A DNA stretch of 35,825 nt from Anaerolineae bacterium (GTDB taxonomy: Bacteria > Chloroflexota > Anaerolineae > 4572-78 > J111). Shown here one piece after another: positions 17,892-27,095 of the stretch. The notes under the pieces are model-generated. The model ran no database searches. It was given only the letters and a program-made list of their open reading frames with translations, and was not told the origin of the DNA. The stretch is from contig JAFGDY010000289.1 in assembly GCA_016931895.1 (NCBI GenBank), positions 1 through 35,825 of the forward strand. The letters are read 5' to 3'. The stretch's first letter is position 1, and each line of letters begins with the position of its first letter. A program made the translations under genes and the position numbers.

Positions 17892-18701
17892 TCAACCCTT
17901 TTCTTTATAATTCTTATAACTGCCCCACACAGCTAACAGAAATCCCGCCAGCGTGCCCCAATATCCCAACAATAAACTGATCTCCAGCCCTATTTGTTTG
18001 GCCTGATGGTAAACACCGGGAGGGCTAATAACCAGCCAGAGGGTCGCCAGCAGCCCCACGCCGGATGCGCCTAACTCCCACCGGGCGGAAGCCTGCGGTC
18101 CCTGCCGGCGGCCGCTGTACCGCAAGTAAATCAACACTAAAACGGTTATGGCCGCTATAGGCGCCAACCAGAGGTAAGTAATGCCACTTTGCCCTTCCAG
18201 GCCGGCGGCCATTTGATAACCGCTAAAGTCTCGAGTTTGACCGGCGCACGATAAACGCGTCCAGGGCAGAAAAAAGCAAAACAAAACCAACAGCGTGCCG
18301 GAAACCGAAAACTTTCGGTTTTGGGTTAAACTTTGCCAAAAATGTTGTAAATCAAACTTGTTGGCCCGGTGAAGCGGGGGCGCGCCAAAACTGGTGGGCT
18401 GCTGCCAGGGCTGGGCCTGAGCCTGCCCCTGAAAAACCAATACCGTGGCCCCAATCTGAATCCGGTCACCGGATTTTAGGGCATGAGGCTTAAGCAGGCG
18501 TTGCCCGTTTACATAAGTGCCGTGCGAGCTGCCCTGGTCATACACTATCCATCGGCCGTTTTGATGAACCAGTACGGCATGCTGCCGCGATACGTTGGGG
18601 TCTTCCAGGTAAAGGCTATTTTGAGGGTGACGCCCAATGGTTATTTGCTGGTTATTTAAGGCAATTGACCGGTTATTGTAATGAAGCGATGCCTGACTCA
18701 T
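17892..18701 (-). CDS. FHA-domain protein with four membrane helices
   Basis: 269 residues from the chosen start. N-terminal FHA (about 21-91) has canonical phospho-Thr pocket residues: IGRHPQN, VSRQH (38-41) and HGTYVNG. A Gln-rich linker is followed by four hydrophobic segments (about 132-147, 174-194, 209-228, 239-259), so the FHA faces the cytoplasm ahead of a membrane domain of unknown role. The frame can be extended to 18872, but that would run 109 bases into the upstream kinase gene; ATG at 18701 has an AAAGGG site and starts a typical FHA beta strand. Lies between two kinase genes, so it is likely a membrane receptor for their phospho-substrates (inference). Confidence 0.9.
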   Translation of the reverse strand: MSQASLHYNNRSIALNNQQITIGRHPQNSLYLEDPNVSRQHAVLVHQNGRWIVYDQGSSHGTYVNGQRLLKPHALKSGDRIQIGATVLVFQGQAQAQPWQQPTSFGAPPLHRANKFDLQHFWQSLTQNRKFSVSGTLLVLFCFFLPWTRLSCAGQTRDFSGYQMAAGLEGQSGITYLWLAPIAAITVLVLIYLRYSGRRQGPQASARWELGASGVGLLATLWLVISPPGVYHQAKQIGLEISLLLGYWGTLAGFLLAVWGSYKNYKEKG

Positions 18702-18763
18702 AGCTAATTTTCCCTTTCTTAACCTGAGTATCTCCCAGAAATAAGCCCCTGATGAGGAATGAC

Positions 18764-21700
18764 CTACTGCACGTCCATTCGGCTTTTGGCCCACTCTTGG
18801 GGATGAATGCCCGCATTGGCAATGATCTCCGTTTGACCGGCGCCGGCACCGTTCATTTTCCAGATACCCCAACTGCCGGAACGGGCGCTGCGAAAGATAA
18901 TGCCGCCGCCGGGCGTATACGTGGGCAAGGTATCAGGGCCGGGCGCGTCGGTCAAACGTTGCAAATTGGAACCATCTACATTGATGGTGTAAATATCCAT
19001 ATTGCCATCCACCTCGCGGCTAAAGGCAATGGCGCGGCCATCTGGCGACCAGGCCGGAAATGAATCGGTGCCGTGCAAGGTAAGATTGATATGGCCTGAA
19101 TCATCCCGGTTAGAAATCCACAAACCCTGCTTGTTGTCTCGTCCAGAACGATAGACCAAACGCTCCCCATCGGGCGACCAATCGCCTTGCTCCCCCACCA
19201 GTTCAAAACGATACAGCGGATTATCGGCCAAGCTTCTAAAATAAATACGGTAATCCCCGCCCGGCCGGGCGTCGTAGGCCACTGCTTGCCCATCCGGCGA
19301 CACATTGGCCCAACGCGCGCTGCCTTCTTTCCAGTCAAGATTTTGAAATACTCTATATCCGGCCTGTTCGCATACATCACCGGGTGGCAAATGCACGTCC
19401 ACCTGCTTTCGCTCGCAAGACCAGACGCCGTAATATACGGCGCAAATATCGCCTGTAGGCGGCACATCAATAGCCACAATGCCCCCGCTAATGGTGCCAA
19501 ACTCACAATCCACCCGCCCGTCTATAGTGATTTGTTGGTTTACGCCCTGCTCTCCAAAGAAAAAGAGGCGCTTCCCGTCAGGCGACCAGGAAGGCCCGGC
19601 CACCCGGTGCATAATTAACCGTTCATTTTTGCCGTTTGTATCGGCAATATAGGCATTGTGAAACTGGCCGTCCCATTTGGAATAGGTCAGCAGGTAAGTT
19701 CCGCCATCGCTGTTAACCGACGAGGGCGGAGGGGACGTTTTAGTGGGCAGCGGCGTGGCCGTGGGCAGGTTGGCCAGCTCCAACTCAGGGTTTGGACTGC
19801 TTTGGGCCAAAAACGGTTGCGCCGTTTTCTGTTCGTCGCCTGTAACGATATGGCCTGCGGCAAAAATAGCCCCCTCAGGCCCGGCCGCTAACCACAGATC
19901 GGTCACGAGCCGGTTACGGCTGATTGTTAGGGGAATATTGGGAGACCACTGTTGGCCGTTGATACTGCGTGATAAATAGGCTTTCAGTTCGCCGTCCCTA
20001 TCGTCCAGCCAGGTGGCGTAAAAAACGTTGTTGTCTCCCCTGACCAAACTCACATCCTCCCACCGGCCGGCCTGTTTGCCATTGTCATCACTGAGCCAAT
20101 TCAATTCGGGATGAGATCCGGCGCCGGTTTCCAGTAGGGCGGCCAAAACACCCGATTGTTGGTCATCTTCTCCCTGGCCTGCTTGCGAGGATACAATCAT
20201 CAAAAATTTATCCTCGGCCAGCGCGGTTAAGTAAGGCGGGCTATACGTTGTCCCTGTTTCAGTAATAATTTTTTGAGGCGCGCTCCAGGTTTGGCCCAAA
20301 TCGCGGGAGGTGATCATATAAAGTTGGTCTCTGTCCTCGTTCTGCTCCACCCAGGCCAGGCAAAGCGAGTCTTCAAATCGAACAACATTGCCGGGAATGA
20401 TGGGGCTGCCGGAACCGGCCAGTTTTTCATTGCTGCTCCAGGTTTCACTATCTTTTTGACTTGCAGCAAAGTAAAGGTCAAAAGAAGCGCCCTTGGTTTC
20501 AACCCACGCCGCGCCCAACCGCTCCGACCCCAGGGAAATGAGGTTAGCTCCATAGCGATCAGCCGGCCGGGATTCGTCGTTGACCACTACCGGCGCTTTC
20601 CAGGAGCCGCCGTTATTGGGGCTTAAACTGCTGAATACTTTTGTAGTACCCCCCGATTTTTCAACCCAAACAGCAAACAGGCGGCCCTGTTCATCATAAA
20701 CTAACCAATTATCGGCCAGTGGGGTTAAGATCGCTTCATCAGGCCGGTTGGTTGTTATGGGTATGCGCCGCGCCGCCGTCCAGTTTTGGCCCCGGTCTTC
20801 GCTGGCGGTCACTAGCAGGCCGGTTTCCGGCTGCAGCCAGCCCACGGCCAACCGGCCGGAAGAGTCGGCGGCAAGGGTGAGGTGCTCTTGCCGCGTGTCG
20901 CCGGGCAAATTTAAATTAGAGGTTAAAGGTTGCCATTTTTCACCGGCAATACCTGCCGCCATTTCTCCGGTTGGAGTAGCGTCACCTGGACGGGGTAATT
21001 CTTTCCCCCCCTCTGAACTCTCGGTAGAGGTTATTTTAGAAATAGGCTTGGCTACCGTAACAACAGGAGTGGTTGGAGTAGCGGCAGGGATAGTTGTCTT
21101 TTTGACCTCTAAGGAAATCTTCATTTGCCCCTCGCCCGCTATAGCTGTTGCCGTGCCTGTTTCCGGTTCTTTATCCCTACCCAGTAATACGACCGTTGTC
21201 ACCATTCCGGCCACGCACGCTACAGCCAGCAAAGCGGCGGCCACAACGAGCAGGTTACTTTTGCGCCGTTTCTTGTTGGGGGCCGGATAAGGGCCGAGTA
21301 CAGAACTATCCCAAACCGTTGTGGGCGGTTCATCCGGCACGGTTCCCTGTGCAGAAATGGGCGGAGGGGTATATTGCCCGACTTCACCTGAAACGCCACA
21401 AGCGGCGGCAAAGGCCCGGGCCAGAGCGCCGGCCGAAGCAAAACGTGTGGCGGGGTCTTTGGCCAAAGCCTGGGCCAACACCTTCTCCACCGCTTTGGGC
21501 ACATCTGGCCGGGCGGCGCGAATAGAAGGCAGCGGTTCATGCACGTGAGCGTACAACACGGCCATTGTGTCCCCCACAAAGGGTGGTTGTCCGGCCAGCA
21601 ATTCATAAATAACAACGCCCAGGGAATAAATATCTGATTGAACGGTGGGTTCTTGCCCTTTGATCTGTTCAGGCGAGGCGTAAAAAGGCGTGCCCACGCT

Positions 21701-22210
21701 GCCCTGTTCGGTGGTGATGCGGGTAGAATCACGATGCCAGGCAATGCCAAAGTCGGTTAAAACAATCCGGCCGTCGTTGCGCAAAATAATATTGGCCGGT
21801 TTCACATCACGGTGAACCATGCGGTGAGCGTGGGCGTGGTCCAGGGCCGCGGCAATTTGATTGAGCCAGACAGAAATTTGGGGCAAGGCGGGCAAACCCT
21901 GAGTTTGTGTCACTTTGTCCAGGGTGCGCCCGCCCACAAATTCCATGGCAATATAGTGCCGGTCATCCTCCTGATTCACATCAAAAATAGTAATGATGTT
22001 GGGATGTTGGAGGCTGGCGGCCAACTGCGCTTCCCTGCTAAACCGCTGCACAAATTTTTGGTCCCAGGCCAGGTGAGGGGCCAGCACTTTTAACGCGGCC
22101 ACCCGGTTCAACTGCGTATCCTGCACCCGATAAACAGCCCCCATGCCGCCCCGCCCCAGTTCATTCAAAATCTTGTAACGATTGGCGATGATTTGGCCTT
22201 CTTCAAACAT
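18764..22210 (-). CDS. Large receptor Ser/Thr kinase with sialidase-like and TolB-type double propeller
   Basis: 1148 residues, the largest protein here. Kinase about 11-270: LGRGGMGAVY, Lys41, HRDVKPAN (Asp135), DFG at 153-155, SVGTPFY, and ASPE in place of APE. Basic juxtamembrane NKKRRKSN, TM helix about 319-343, then two ectodomains. The first (about 430-800) carries Asp-box-like repeats (SEDRGQNW, SPNNGGSW, SRDLGQTW, SINGQQW) typical of sialidase/BNR propellers; without the catalytic Arg/Tyr set traced, I read it as a fold rather than an enzyme. The second (about 840-1140) has TolB/PD40 repeats (WSPDGKRLFF, SPDGERLVYRSG, WSPDGRAIAFSR). AAGAGGT precedes ATG at 22210; only 8 bases separate it from the FHA gene upstream. 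Sensor function inferred. Confidence 0.94.
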   Translation of the reverse strand: MFEEGQIIANRYKILNELGRGGMGAVYRVQDTQLNRVAALKVLAPHLAWDQKFVQRFSREAQLAASLQHPNIITIFDVNQEDDRHYIAMEFVGGRTLDKVTQTQGLPALPQISVWLNQIAAALDHAHAHRMVHRDVKPANIILRNDGRIVLTDFGIAWHRDSTRITTEQGSVGTPFYASPEQIKGQEPTVQSDIYSLGVVIYELLAGQPPFVGDTMAVLYAHVHEPLPSIRAARPDVPKAVEKVLAQALAKDPATRFASAGALARAFAAACGVSGEVGQYTPPPISAQGTVPDEPPTTVWDSSVLGPYPAPNKKRRKSNLLVVAAALLAVACVAGMVTTVVLLGRDKEPETGTATAIAGEGQMKISLEVKKTTIPAATPTTPVVTVAKPISKITSTESSEGGKELPRPGDATPTGEMAAGIAGEKWQPLTSNLNLPGDTRQEHLTLAADSSGRLAVGWLQPETGLLVTASEDRGQNWTAARRIPITTNRPDEAILTPLADNWLVYDEQGRLFAVWVEKSGGTTKVFSSLSPNNGGSWKAPVVVNDESRPADRYGANLISLGSERLGAAWVETKGASFDLYFAASQKDSETWSSNEKLAGSGSPIIPGNVVRFEDSLCLAWVEQNEDRDQLYMITSRDLGQTWSAPQKIITETGTTYSPPYLTALAEDKFLMIVSSQAGQGEDDQQSGVLAALLETGAGSHPELNWLSDDNGKQAGRWEDVSLVRGDNNVFYATWLDDRDGELKAYLSRSINGQQWSPNIPLTISRNRLVTDLWLAAGPEGAIFAAGHIVTGDEQKTAQPFLAQSSPNPELELANLPTATPLPTKTSPPPSSVNSDGGTYLLTYSKWDGQFHNAYIADTNGKNERLIMHRVAGPSWSPDGKRLFFFGEQGVNQQITIDGRVDCEFGTISGGIVAIDVPPTGDICAVYYGVWSCERKQVDVHLPPGDVCEQAGYRVFQNLDWKEGSARWANVSPDGQAVAYDARPGGDYRIYFRSLADNPLYRFELVGEQGDWSPDGERLVYRSGRDNKQGLWISNRDDSGHINLTLHGTDSFPAWSPDGRAIAFSREVDGNMDIYTINVDGSNLQRLTDAPGPDTLPTYTPGGGIIFRSARSGSWGIWKMNGAGAGQTEIIANAGIHPQEWAKSRMDVQ

Positions 22211-22218
22211 ATTACCTC

Positions 22219-22722
22219 TTAAGATTTATTAGCAGCTCTGAAAATAAGGATGGTGCTGCCAACCTGAATTCTGTTACCATTCCCCAAATTTTGTTCTCTA
22301 ATAGCTTTGCCGTTAACTATCGTTGGCACCCGGCGCGATAGATTGCAGATTTTATAACGATGGCCGTTCCAGTATACCCGGGCCTGAACCATGTCTGCGC
22401 CGGAGTCCGCCCGCAAGCGCACTGTATTTTGCGGACCGGCGCCCAGGTAAACTTCCTGATACCCACTCAGGTTATGACTTCGCCATTGGCTATGCGCCGC
22501 TTCAAACCAGATGGTGGGCATCTTCTGGCCGCTCCGCTTGGGTTTAGGCCGGGGATTGGCCTGGTTGCGCCCTTGCCGGTTGGCTTCAATGGAAAATTTG
22601 TTTTTGCCAAAGATATTGATGTGCGCCCGTACCCGGTCGCTAATAAGCAGCGCCAGGATGACAACAACCATTGCCAGGATGATGAATACAAGGATGATGT
22701 TTGAAACGTCCAAAATACTCAC
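22219..22722 (-). CDS. Membrane-anchored degenerate FHA-like protein
   Basis: 167 residues: one N-terminal membrane helix (about 8-27), a basic Pro-rich linker (50-66) and an FHA-like fold at the C-terminus (about 88-163). The fold is recognisable from the final part, TIVNGKAIREQNLGNGNRIQVGSTILIF, by length and pattern, but the phosphate-binding residues are gone: GR becomes GAG and the SRxH loop becomes MVQAR. It therefore probably does not bind phospho-Thr in the usual way, or has another role. Located 4 bases after the VWA-FHA gene and 8 bases before the double-propeller kinase, so tightly co-transcribed with both. A structural or decoy role is only a guess. Confidence 0.82.
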   Translation of the reverse strand: MSILDVSNIILVFIILAMVVVILALLISDRVRAHINIFGKNKFSIEANRQGRNQANPRPKPKRSGQKMPTIWFEAAHSQWRSHNLSGYQEVYLGAGPQNTVRLRADSGADMVQARVYWNGHRYKICNLSRRVPTIVNGKAIREQNLGNGNRIQVGSTILIFRAANKS

Positions 22723-22726
22723 CCTT

Positions 22727-24697
22727 TTATTTAACTTGTTTAAACACCAACCGCACCCGGCCTAACTCAATCTTATCGCCGTCCTCCAATCTCATCCCGG
22801 AGGTTTCTTGCCCGTTAACGCGGATGGGGTTGGTGGCGGCCAGGTCGTAAATATAAAAAACGCCCCGGCTCTGCTGTTTAATGCGGGCGTGGCGGCGGCT
22901 GACCGAGCCGTCGTCAATCACCAGGTCGCATTGGCCGCCGTCGCGGCCAATGGTGTTTTGCTCGCCCAGGGGATATTGCTGGCCGGGCCGGTTGCCCTGT
23001 TCCATCACCAAAAAAGCAACGGCACCGGTAGCCTCACCAATGGCCTGGGTCGGCGGGATGGGCATGCCCACTCCGGGCCGGCCAGGCGGCGCCACACCGG
23101 GAGCCTCCCCGGTTACGATCAGCGGCACGCCCGAGGCAGAGGGGGGCGCGGTTGGCCCGGCTGGGGGAAAATCAAAAGGTCCCGGTCCTATTGGTGCCGG
23201 GGGCTGTTGCGTGGGAGCGTCGGCATAATCTACTCCTACCGCGACCACTTCGGGTTCGGTGCGTCGGGCGCGTAAAATGAGGGCAGTAGCCACCACCAGG
23301 ATAATGAGCAGGATGATGATGACCACCCAGGCCCAGACCGGCAGCAGTGATTCATCCGTCACCAGCCAGCCGGCGCGCATCGTCACCGCTTTTTCGCCCT
23401 GGTTAGACGGCGATTGGTCGTCGTAGGCTACTACCCGAATCCGGTGGCCGCCAGGCGTAACCGTGGCGGTGTCCCACAAATAACTGAAAGGGGCATTGGT
23501 TACGATAAATGGTTCGGCGGCGTCATCTATAAAATACTCCACGCGCTCAATGGGATAACGGGCCGAAATAACCGGCACAATATTAAAAAGTTTATACTCG
23601 TCACTTTGAGGCACTTCAAAGTTATCTGGCAATGGTTCCATGGTGGGCTTGCCGCCAACCACCTCTGAGGGTTTCTCATAAAAAAGTTGGATGCCGGGTT
23701 TTACCGGGCACAGGGCGGTAAAGGTTTCGGTATTTACGGTTTCGCCGTCTATGGTTTTTACCTTTATTTCCAGGCCGTGGTCTTTGTTGTCGCAGCGAAG
23801 ATTTGAGGCAAAAGTCAGGTCATATTGGGTTTTGAGCTGGTCAGAAATTTCTTGGTAAACTCCGGCCAAAGCGGCGGCCTCGGCGGCCTCAAAATAGCTG
23901 CCGCCGGTCAGCACGGCCAAACGCCGCAGGTATTCGGTATCGGGTAAAGCGCCCAGGCGAATACTAAACACGGGAATATGCTTATTTTGGGCTTCGGAAA
24001 TGGCCGCTTCCTGGCTCAATTTGCTTACCGGCGTGCCATCCTCGCGGCCCTCTTTGCCATCGGTAAACAGGATAACCGCCCGTTTGCCGCTGCCCCCTTT
24101 TTTTTCGGCGGCCAGGCGCACCGATTTATAGGCCCCATCATATAAAGGGGTGGTGGTTTCGCCGGGCACGGGGTCGGGCAGGTTTTCGACTTTGGCGATC
24201 AAACTCTGTTTGTCGGCTGTAAAATTGGCCTCCCGCACCGGGTCAATGTTTTCCAAAATGGGTTCATTGGTGTTCACGGCGTCGCCAAAAACAACCAGGG
24301 CCGCTTCATCGGCCGGGCCAAGCGCCCGTAAAAAAGTAATGGCCGACTCTTTAGCCTGACGCCAGGGTTTAAAGTTACCGGCGCCCATGCTGCCGCTGCC
24401 GTCAATGGCCAATACCACCGATATTTTTACATCGGGATTGACTTTTTCGGTCACGGTCTTGATTTCCACCCGCTTGCCATCCTCGGCGGCCTGAAAGTCG
24501 CCCGGCTGTAGCTGCCGGTAGGGAATACCGCTATTGTTGATAACGGTGACAGTTGTTTTTAATTCAGGGAAGGCGTTGTAATCAAACTCATTAAAGGCGA
24601 GGTTGACCCCTTCTTGAGACGAGGCGGTGACAGTAAATAATAAGAGCAATCCCAGGGTTAAGAAGGTGATAAGTTGACTGCGTTTTTTGGTATCCAT
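22727..24697 (-). CDS. Signal peptide - VWA - Ig-like - TM - cytoplasmic FHA protein
   Basis: 656 residues. Signal peptide (1-27), a beta-rich N-terminal segment, then a VWA domain (about 92-290) with a full MIDAS: DGSGS (99-103), Thr in GETTTPLYDG (about 181-183) and FTDGKEG (Asp213). An Ig-like module follows (about 365-440, ERVEYFIDDAAEPF and APFSYLWDT), then TM (about 455-476), a Pro/Gly-rich cytoplasmic linker and a C-terminal FHA (582-656) with IGRDGGQCD, VSRRHAR and a changed NGT (ATNPIRVNG). By analogy with VWA proteins it should make metal-dependent contacts outside while the FHA reads kinase output inside. The linker ends in PTQAIGEATG, a Thr with Ile at +3, near the position where sister FHA proteins have a conserved Thr motif. 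ATG at 24697 has AGAGG upstream. Confidence 0.92.
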   Translation of the reverse strand: MDTKKRSQLITFLTLGLLLLFTVTASSQEGVNLAFNEFDYNAFPELKTTVTVINNSGIPYRQLQPGDFQAAEDGKRVEIKTVTEKVNPDVKISVVLAIDGSGSMGAGNFKPWRQAKESAITFLRALGPADEAALVVFGDAVNTNEPILENIDPVREANFTADKQSLIAKVENLPDPVPGETTTPLYDGAYKSVRLAAEKKGGSGKRAVILFTDGKEGREDGTPVSKLSQEAAISEAQNKHIPVFSIRLGALPDTEYLRRLAVLTGGSYFEAAEAAALAGVYQEISDQLKTQYDLTFASNLRCDNKDHGLEIKVKTIDGETVNTETFTALCPVKPGIQLFYEKPSEVVGGKPTMEPLPDNFEVPQSDEYKLFNIVPVISARYPIERVEYFIDDAAEPFIVTNAPFSYLWDTATVTPGGHRIRVVAYDDQSPSNQGEKAVTMRAGWLVTDESLLPVWAWVVIIILLIILVVATALILRARRTEPEVVAVGVDYADAPTQQPPAPIGPGPFDFPPAGPTAPPSASGVPLIVTGEAPGVAPPGRPGVGMPIPPTQAIGEATGAVAFLVMEQGNRPGQQYPLGEQNTIGRDGGQCDLVIDDGSVSRRHARIKQQSRGVFYIYDLAATNPIRVNGQETSGMRLEDGDKIELGRVRLVFKQVK

Positions 24698-24730
24698 GAT
24701 AAAACCTCTGCTGTTGAAGATGATGATGAT

Positions 24731-25846
24731 TTAACTCTGATGAGTGGCAAATAACCAATAGCTAAAAAGAAGGCCAATGATAAAGCCCAATCCTGCGCTT
24801 CCCCCAACAAAGGTACTCCACGTCAATTTCGAACTGATGACGAAGACAACGGCGGTGATACTCAATTGCAAAAAAATCAAAATCACCAAAGCGAGGATCG
24901 CGGTTGAGATTCTCGAAAATTTGGGGGATTTTTGAGCAGAAAGTTGAATAGTTTTGGCCGGGGCGGCTGTGGTAGCCGGCCGAATCAGTCTATCCGTATT
25001 GGCCAAGTTTTTCTCCGCCTCGCTGGCCTGCCGGTGAGGGCCAAAGACCCGGCCGCCGGGTAAACTGGGGGCGTTCCGGCTGTCTAGGCGAGCAATGAGC
25101 ACGGTAATGTTATCCTCGCCGCCCCGGCTGTTGGCTAATTGCACCAGTTGCCGGCAGGCGGTTTTAGGGTCGGGCTGGCCGGTTACTATTTGGGTCATTT
25201 CCAAAGGATTGACTTTATTGGTCAAGCCGTCGCTGCATAAAATAAGCGTATCGCCAGGGTACACGTCTTGGATCATCCGGTCTACCCGCACCACAACGTT
25301 GTTGCCCAGCGCCCGCAGTAGCAAATTCTTTTTGGGATGATAGTAGGCTTCGCTGGCCGTCATGGCCCCGCTGGCTACCTGGTCGGCCACCCAGGAGTGG
25401 TCCTGAGTGATTTGTTGTAACAGCCCGTTTCGCAGCAAATAGGCCCGGCTATCTCCCACATGGCCAATAAAGAGCTGCTGACCGGAGAGCAAAGCCACCG
25501 TGGCCGTTGTGCCCATCTGGGTTACTCCCAGTTGGGTTGACAGGTCTAGCAGGCGGTCGTTGACGGCTTCAATGACGTCTTTTAAAACCGCCGCATAATA
25601 ATCGGCGCGGCCGGGGCTATAATCAACCAACTGCTGAAATTGGCCGGTGGAAAAGAATTGGTCCAAACTGGCAATGGTATATCCACTGGCCATATCACCG
25701 GCCTGATGACCGCCCATGCCATCGGCCACGGCCAATAACAGGGTTACATTTGGCGGTAAATTAGGTTGGGTTAAAATCAGGTAACTATCTTCATTAAGTT
25801 CCCTGACCCGACCCCGGTCGGTGAGATGGCCAATTTGAAAGCCCAT
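24731..25846 (-). CDS. PP2C-type Ser/Thr protein phosphatase with two C-terminal membrane helices
   Basis: 371 residues. Intact PP2C core: LNED (17-20), DGMGGH (42-47), GDSRAYLLR (131-139), CSDGL (204-208) and RGGEDN (241-246). After the core comes a linker containing AKTIQL (Thr299, Leu at +3, an FHA-compatible pattern) and two membrane helices (about 316-338 and 346-366) with almost nothing outside, unlike the two PP2C genes at the left end, which have ectodomains. ATG at 25846 overlaps the stop of the upstream FHA gene as TAATG, which indicates translational coupling and suggests that this enzyme acts on the GarA-like FHA set directly upstream. Expected to dephosphorylate kinases and/or FHA proteins at the inner membrane. 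Confidence 0.95.
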   Translation of the reverse strand: MGFQIGHLTDRGRVRELNEDSYLILTQPNLPPNVTLLLAVADGMGGHQAGDMASGYTIASLDQFFSTGQFQQLVDYSPGRADYYAAVLKDVIEAVNDRLLDLSTQLGVTQMGTTATVALLSGQQLFIGHVGDSRAYLLRNGLLQQITQDHSWVADQVASGAMTASEAYYHPKKNLLLRALGNNVVVRVDRMIQDVYPGDTLILCSDGLTNKVNPLEMTQIVTGQPDPKTACRQLVQLANSRGGEDNITVLIARLDSRNAPSLPGGRVFGPHRQASEAEKNLANTDRLIRPATTAAPAKTIQLSAQKSPKFSRISTAILALVILIFLQLSITAVVFVISSKLTWSTFVGGSAGLGFIIGLLFSYWLFATHQS

Positions 25847-26742
25847 TACAATTTGCCGCTTTTAACTTGCATAAAAGATAGGGTGGTGCGGCCAATATTT
25901 ATCTGGTCGCCATCTTCCAAAATATGACGGTCTATTTCACTGTTATTCACTTTGGTGCCGTTGGTGCTGGCCAGGTCGTGCAAAACAAAGCGCCCCTTTT
26001 CCAGTTTCACTCGGGCGTGCTGGCCGGAGGCCGAGGTGTCGTCCAGCACAATGTCGCATTGTTGGGCATCCCGGCCCAGGGTGGTCACTTCAGCCAATCT
26101 ATACTCTTTGCCGGCCCGCGGCCCGGAGCGAATAACCAGAAAGGCCATTTCTTCCGGCATCTGATGGAGCAATTCGGTTTTGGCCGGGCCGGGCACGCCC
26201 GGGGCCGGCCCGCCGAGAAAAGAGACACCGGCCATGCTGCCGCCTATATTTTCGGTGGGTAAGGGGGCCACAGGCGGGATTTGCCCAGGGTCAGTTGCGG
26301 TGGCTCCTCCTGCCCAGGGAGGCGCAGGAGATTGCCCGGTGGGCGGTTCAAAGGTTGGCAGCGGAGATGCCGGATACGGCGGCATGCCCATTTCGCCTGC
26401 ATATACCTCGGCGTTATAAAAAATTTTGGCCAGGTATCCCAAAATTGAAATTAGCCCGGCCACCGCCGCGCCGATACCCAGGTAAGCCAATAACGGCACC
26501 GCGTGGATAACATTTTGGGCAATACGCTCGTCTATGGCCACCGCTACCGAAGGCACCAGGAAGACAATAGACACCACAATCAAAACCTTCCAGATAAGTG
26601 GTTCGGTGCCTTTGCGTTGGGAGTCGTAAAAAATCCAGAAAGCGCCCAGCAAGGCCACGCCCAGGGTCACAAAGGCAATCCAACTATACCATTGTAAAAC
26701 TACAATATTTTCACCATAAATGGCCGGATTTAAGTCTCTCAC
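25846..26742 (-). CDS. Membrane GarA-like FHA protein
   Basis: 298 residues. Three hydrophobic segments (about 21-38, 50-69, 82-104), a Pro/Gly-rich cytoplasmic linker, then an FHA domain (about 189-294) with LGRDAQQCD and STNGTKVNN; the binding loop reads SGQH rather than SRxH. Two Thr motifs lie before the FHA: TENIG (Thr153) and AKTELL (Thr179), the latter 34 residues before the Gly of the FHA GR. This layout resembles the GarA/OdhI family, in which a phosphorylated N-terminal Thr folds back on the FHA. Start is GTG at 26742, with a strong AAGGAGGT 11-12 bases upstream; no ATG fits better. Paralogous to 27096-28094 and 28703-29608. Its stop overlaps the PP2C start (TAATG). Confidence 0.9.
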   Translation of the reverse strand: MRDLNPAIYGENIVVLQWYSWIAFVTLGVALLGAFWIFYDSQRKGTEPLIWKVLIVVSIVFLVPSVAVAIDERIAQNVIHAVPLLAYLGIGAAVAGLISILGYLAKIFYNAEVYAGEMGMPPYPASPLPTFEPPTGQSPAPPWAGGATATDPGQIPPVAPLPTENIGGSMAGVSFLGGPAPGVPGPAKTELLHQMPEEMAFLVIRSGPRAGKEYRLAEVTTLGRDAQQCDIVLDDTSASGQHARVKLEKGRFVLHDLASTNGTKVNNSEIDRHILEDGDQINIGRTTLSFMQVKSGKL

Positions 26743-26743
26743 C

Positions 26744-27085
26744 TCAATCTTTGACCTCCTTAAACACCAGTTTTACCTTACCCAGTTGAATAACATCTCC
26801 ATCCAGCAAGGCTTGTTTTTCAATCGATTTGTCGTTTAGATAGGTGCGGTTTCGGCTGGCCAGGTCGTATAAGACAAAACGATTATTTTCATATTTAATC
26901 ACCGCATGTTCCGCCGACACATGTTCATCATCCAGGATAAGGTCATTCGTGGCGGTGTCGCGGCCAATGCGATAGGTGGTATGACCAATGCGTTGGGGTT
27001 TCTTGGGAGAACGAACGCCGCTCCGTATCACCAGGAATGCTTCGGGCAGTGGAGGCTGGCCCATAATTTTTGTTTTTGCGACCAT
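26744..27085 (-). CDS. Soluble single-domain GarA-like FHA protein
   Basis: 113 residues, essentially one FHA domain with a short N-terminal tail. FHA signature: IGRDTATND, then SAEH in the binding loop (Arg missing) and SRNRTYLND where NGT is usual (NRT). The tail contains AKTKIM with Thr5 36 residues before the FHA Gly, matching the Thr motif in the neighbouring FHA proteins (AKTELL, ERTKLM), and the first strand AFLVIRSG is identical to that of the protein encoded downstream at 25846-26742. ATG at 27085 has AAGGAGC upstream. A cytoplasmic phospho-switch or adaptor is likely; the loop substitutions mean binding to phospho-Thr needs testing. Confidence 0.88.
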   Translation of the reverse strand: MVAKTKIMGQPPLPEAFLVIRSGVRSPKKPQRIGHTTYRIGRDTATNDLILDDEHVSAEHAVIKYENNRFVLYDLASRNRTYLNDKSIEKQALLDGDVIQLGKVKLVFKEVKD

Positions 27086-27095
27086 TGTCTGCTCC

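Noticed and set aside
18702-18872. N-terminal extension of the FHA-4TM protein
   Set aside because: It would overlap the upstream kinase gene by 109 bases and the added residues are low-quality; the internal ATG at 18701 has a better site.
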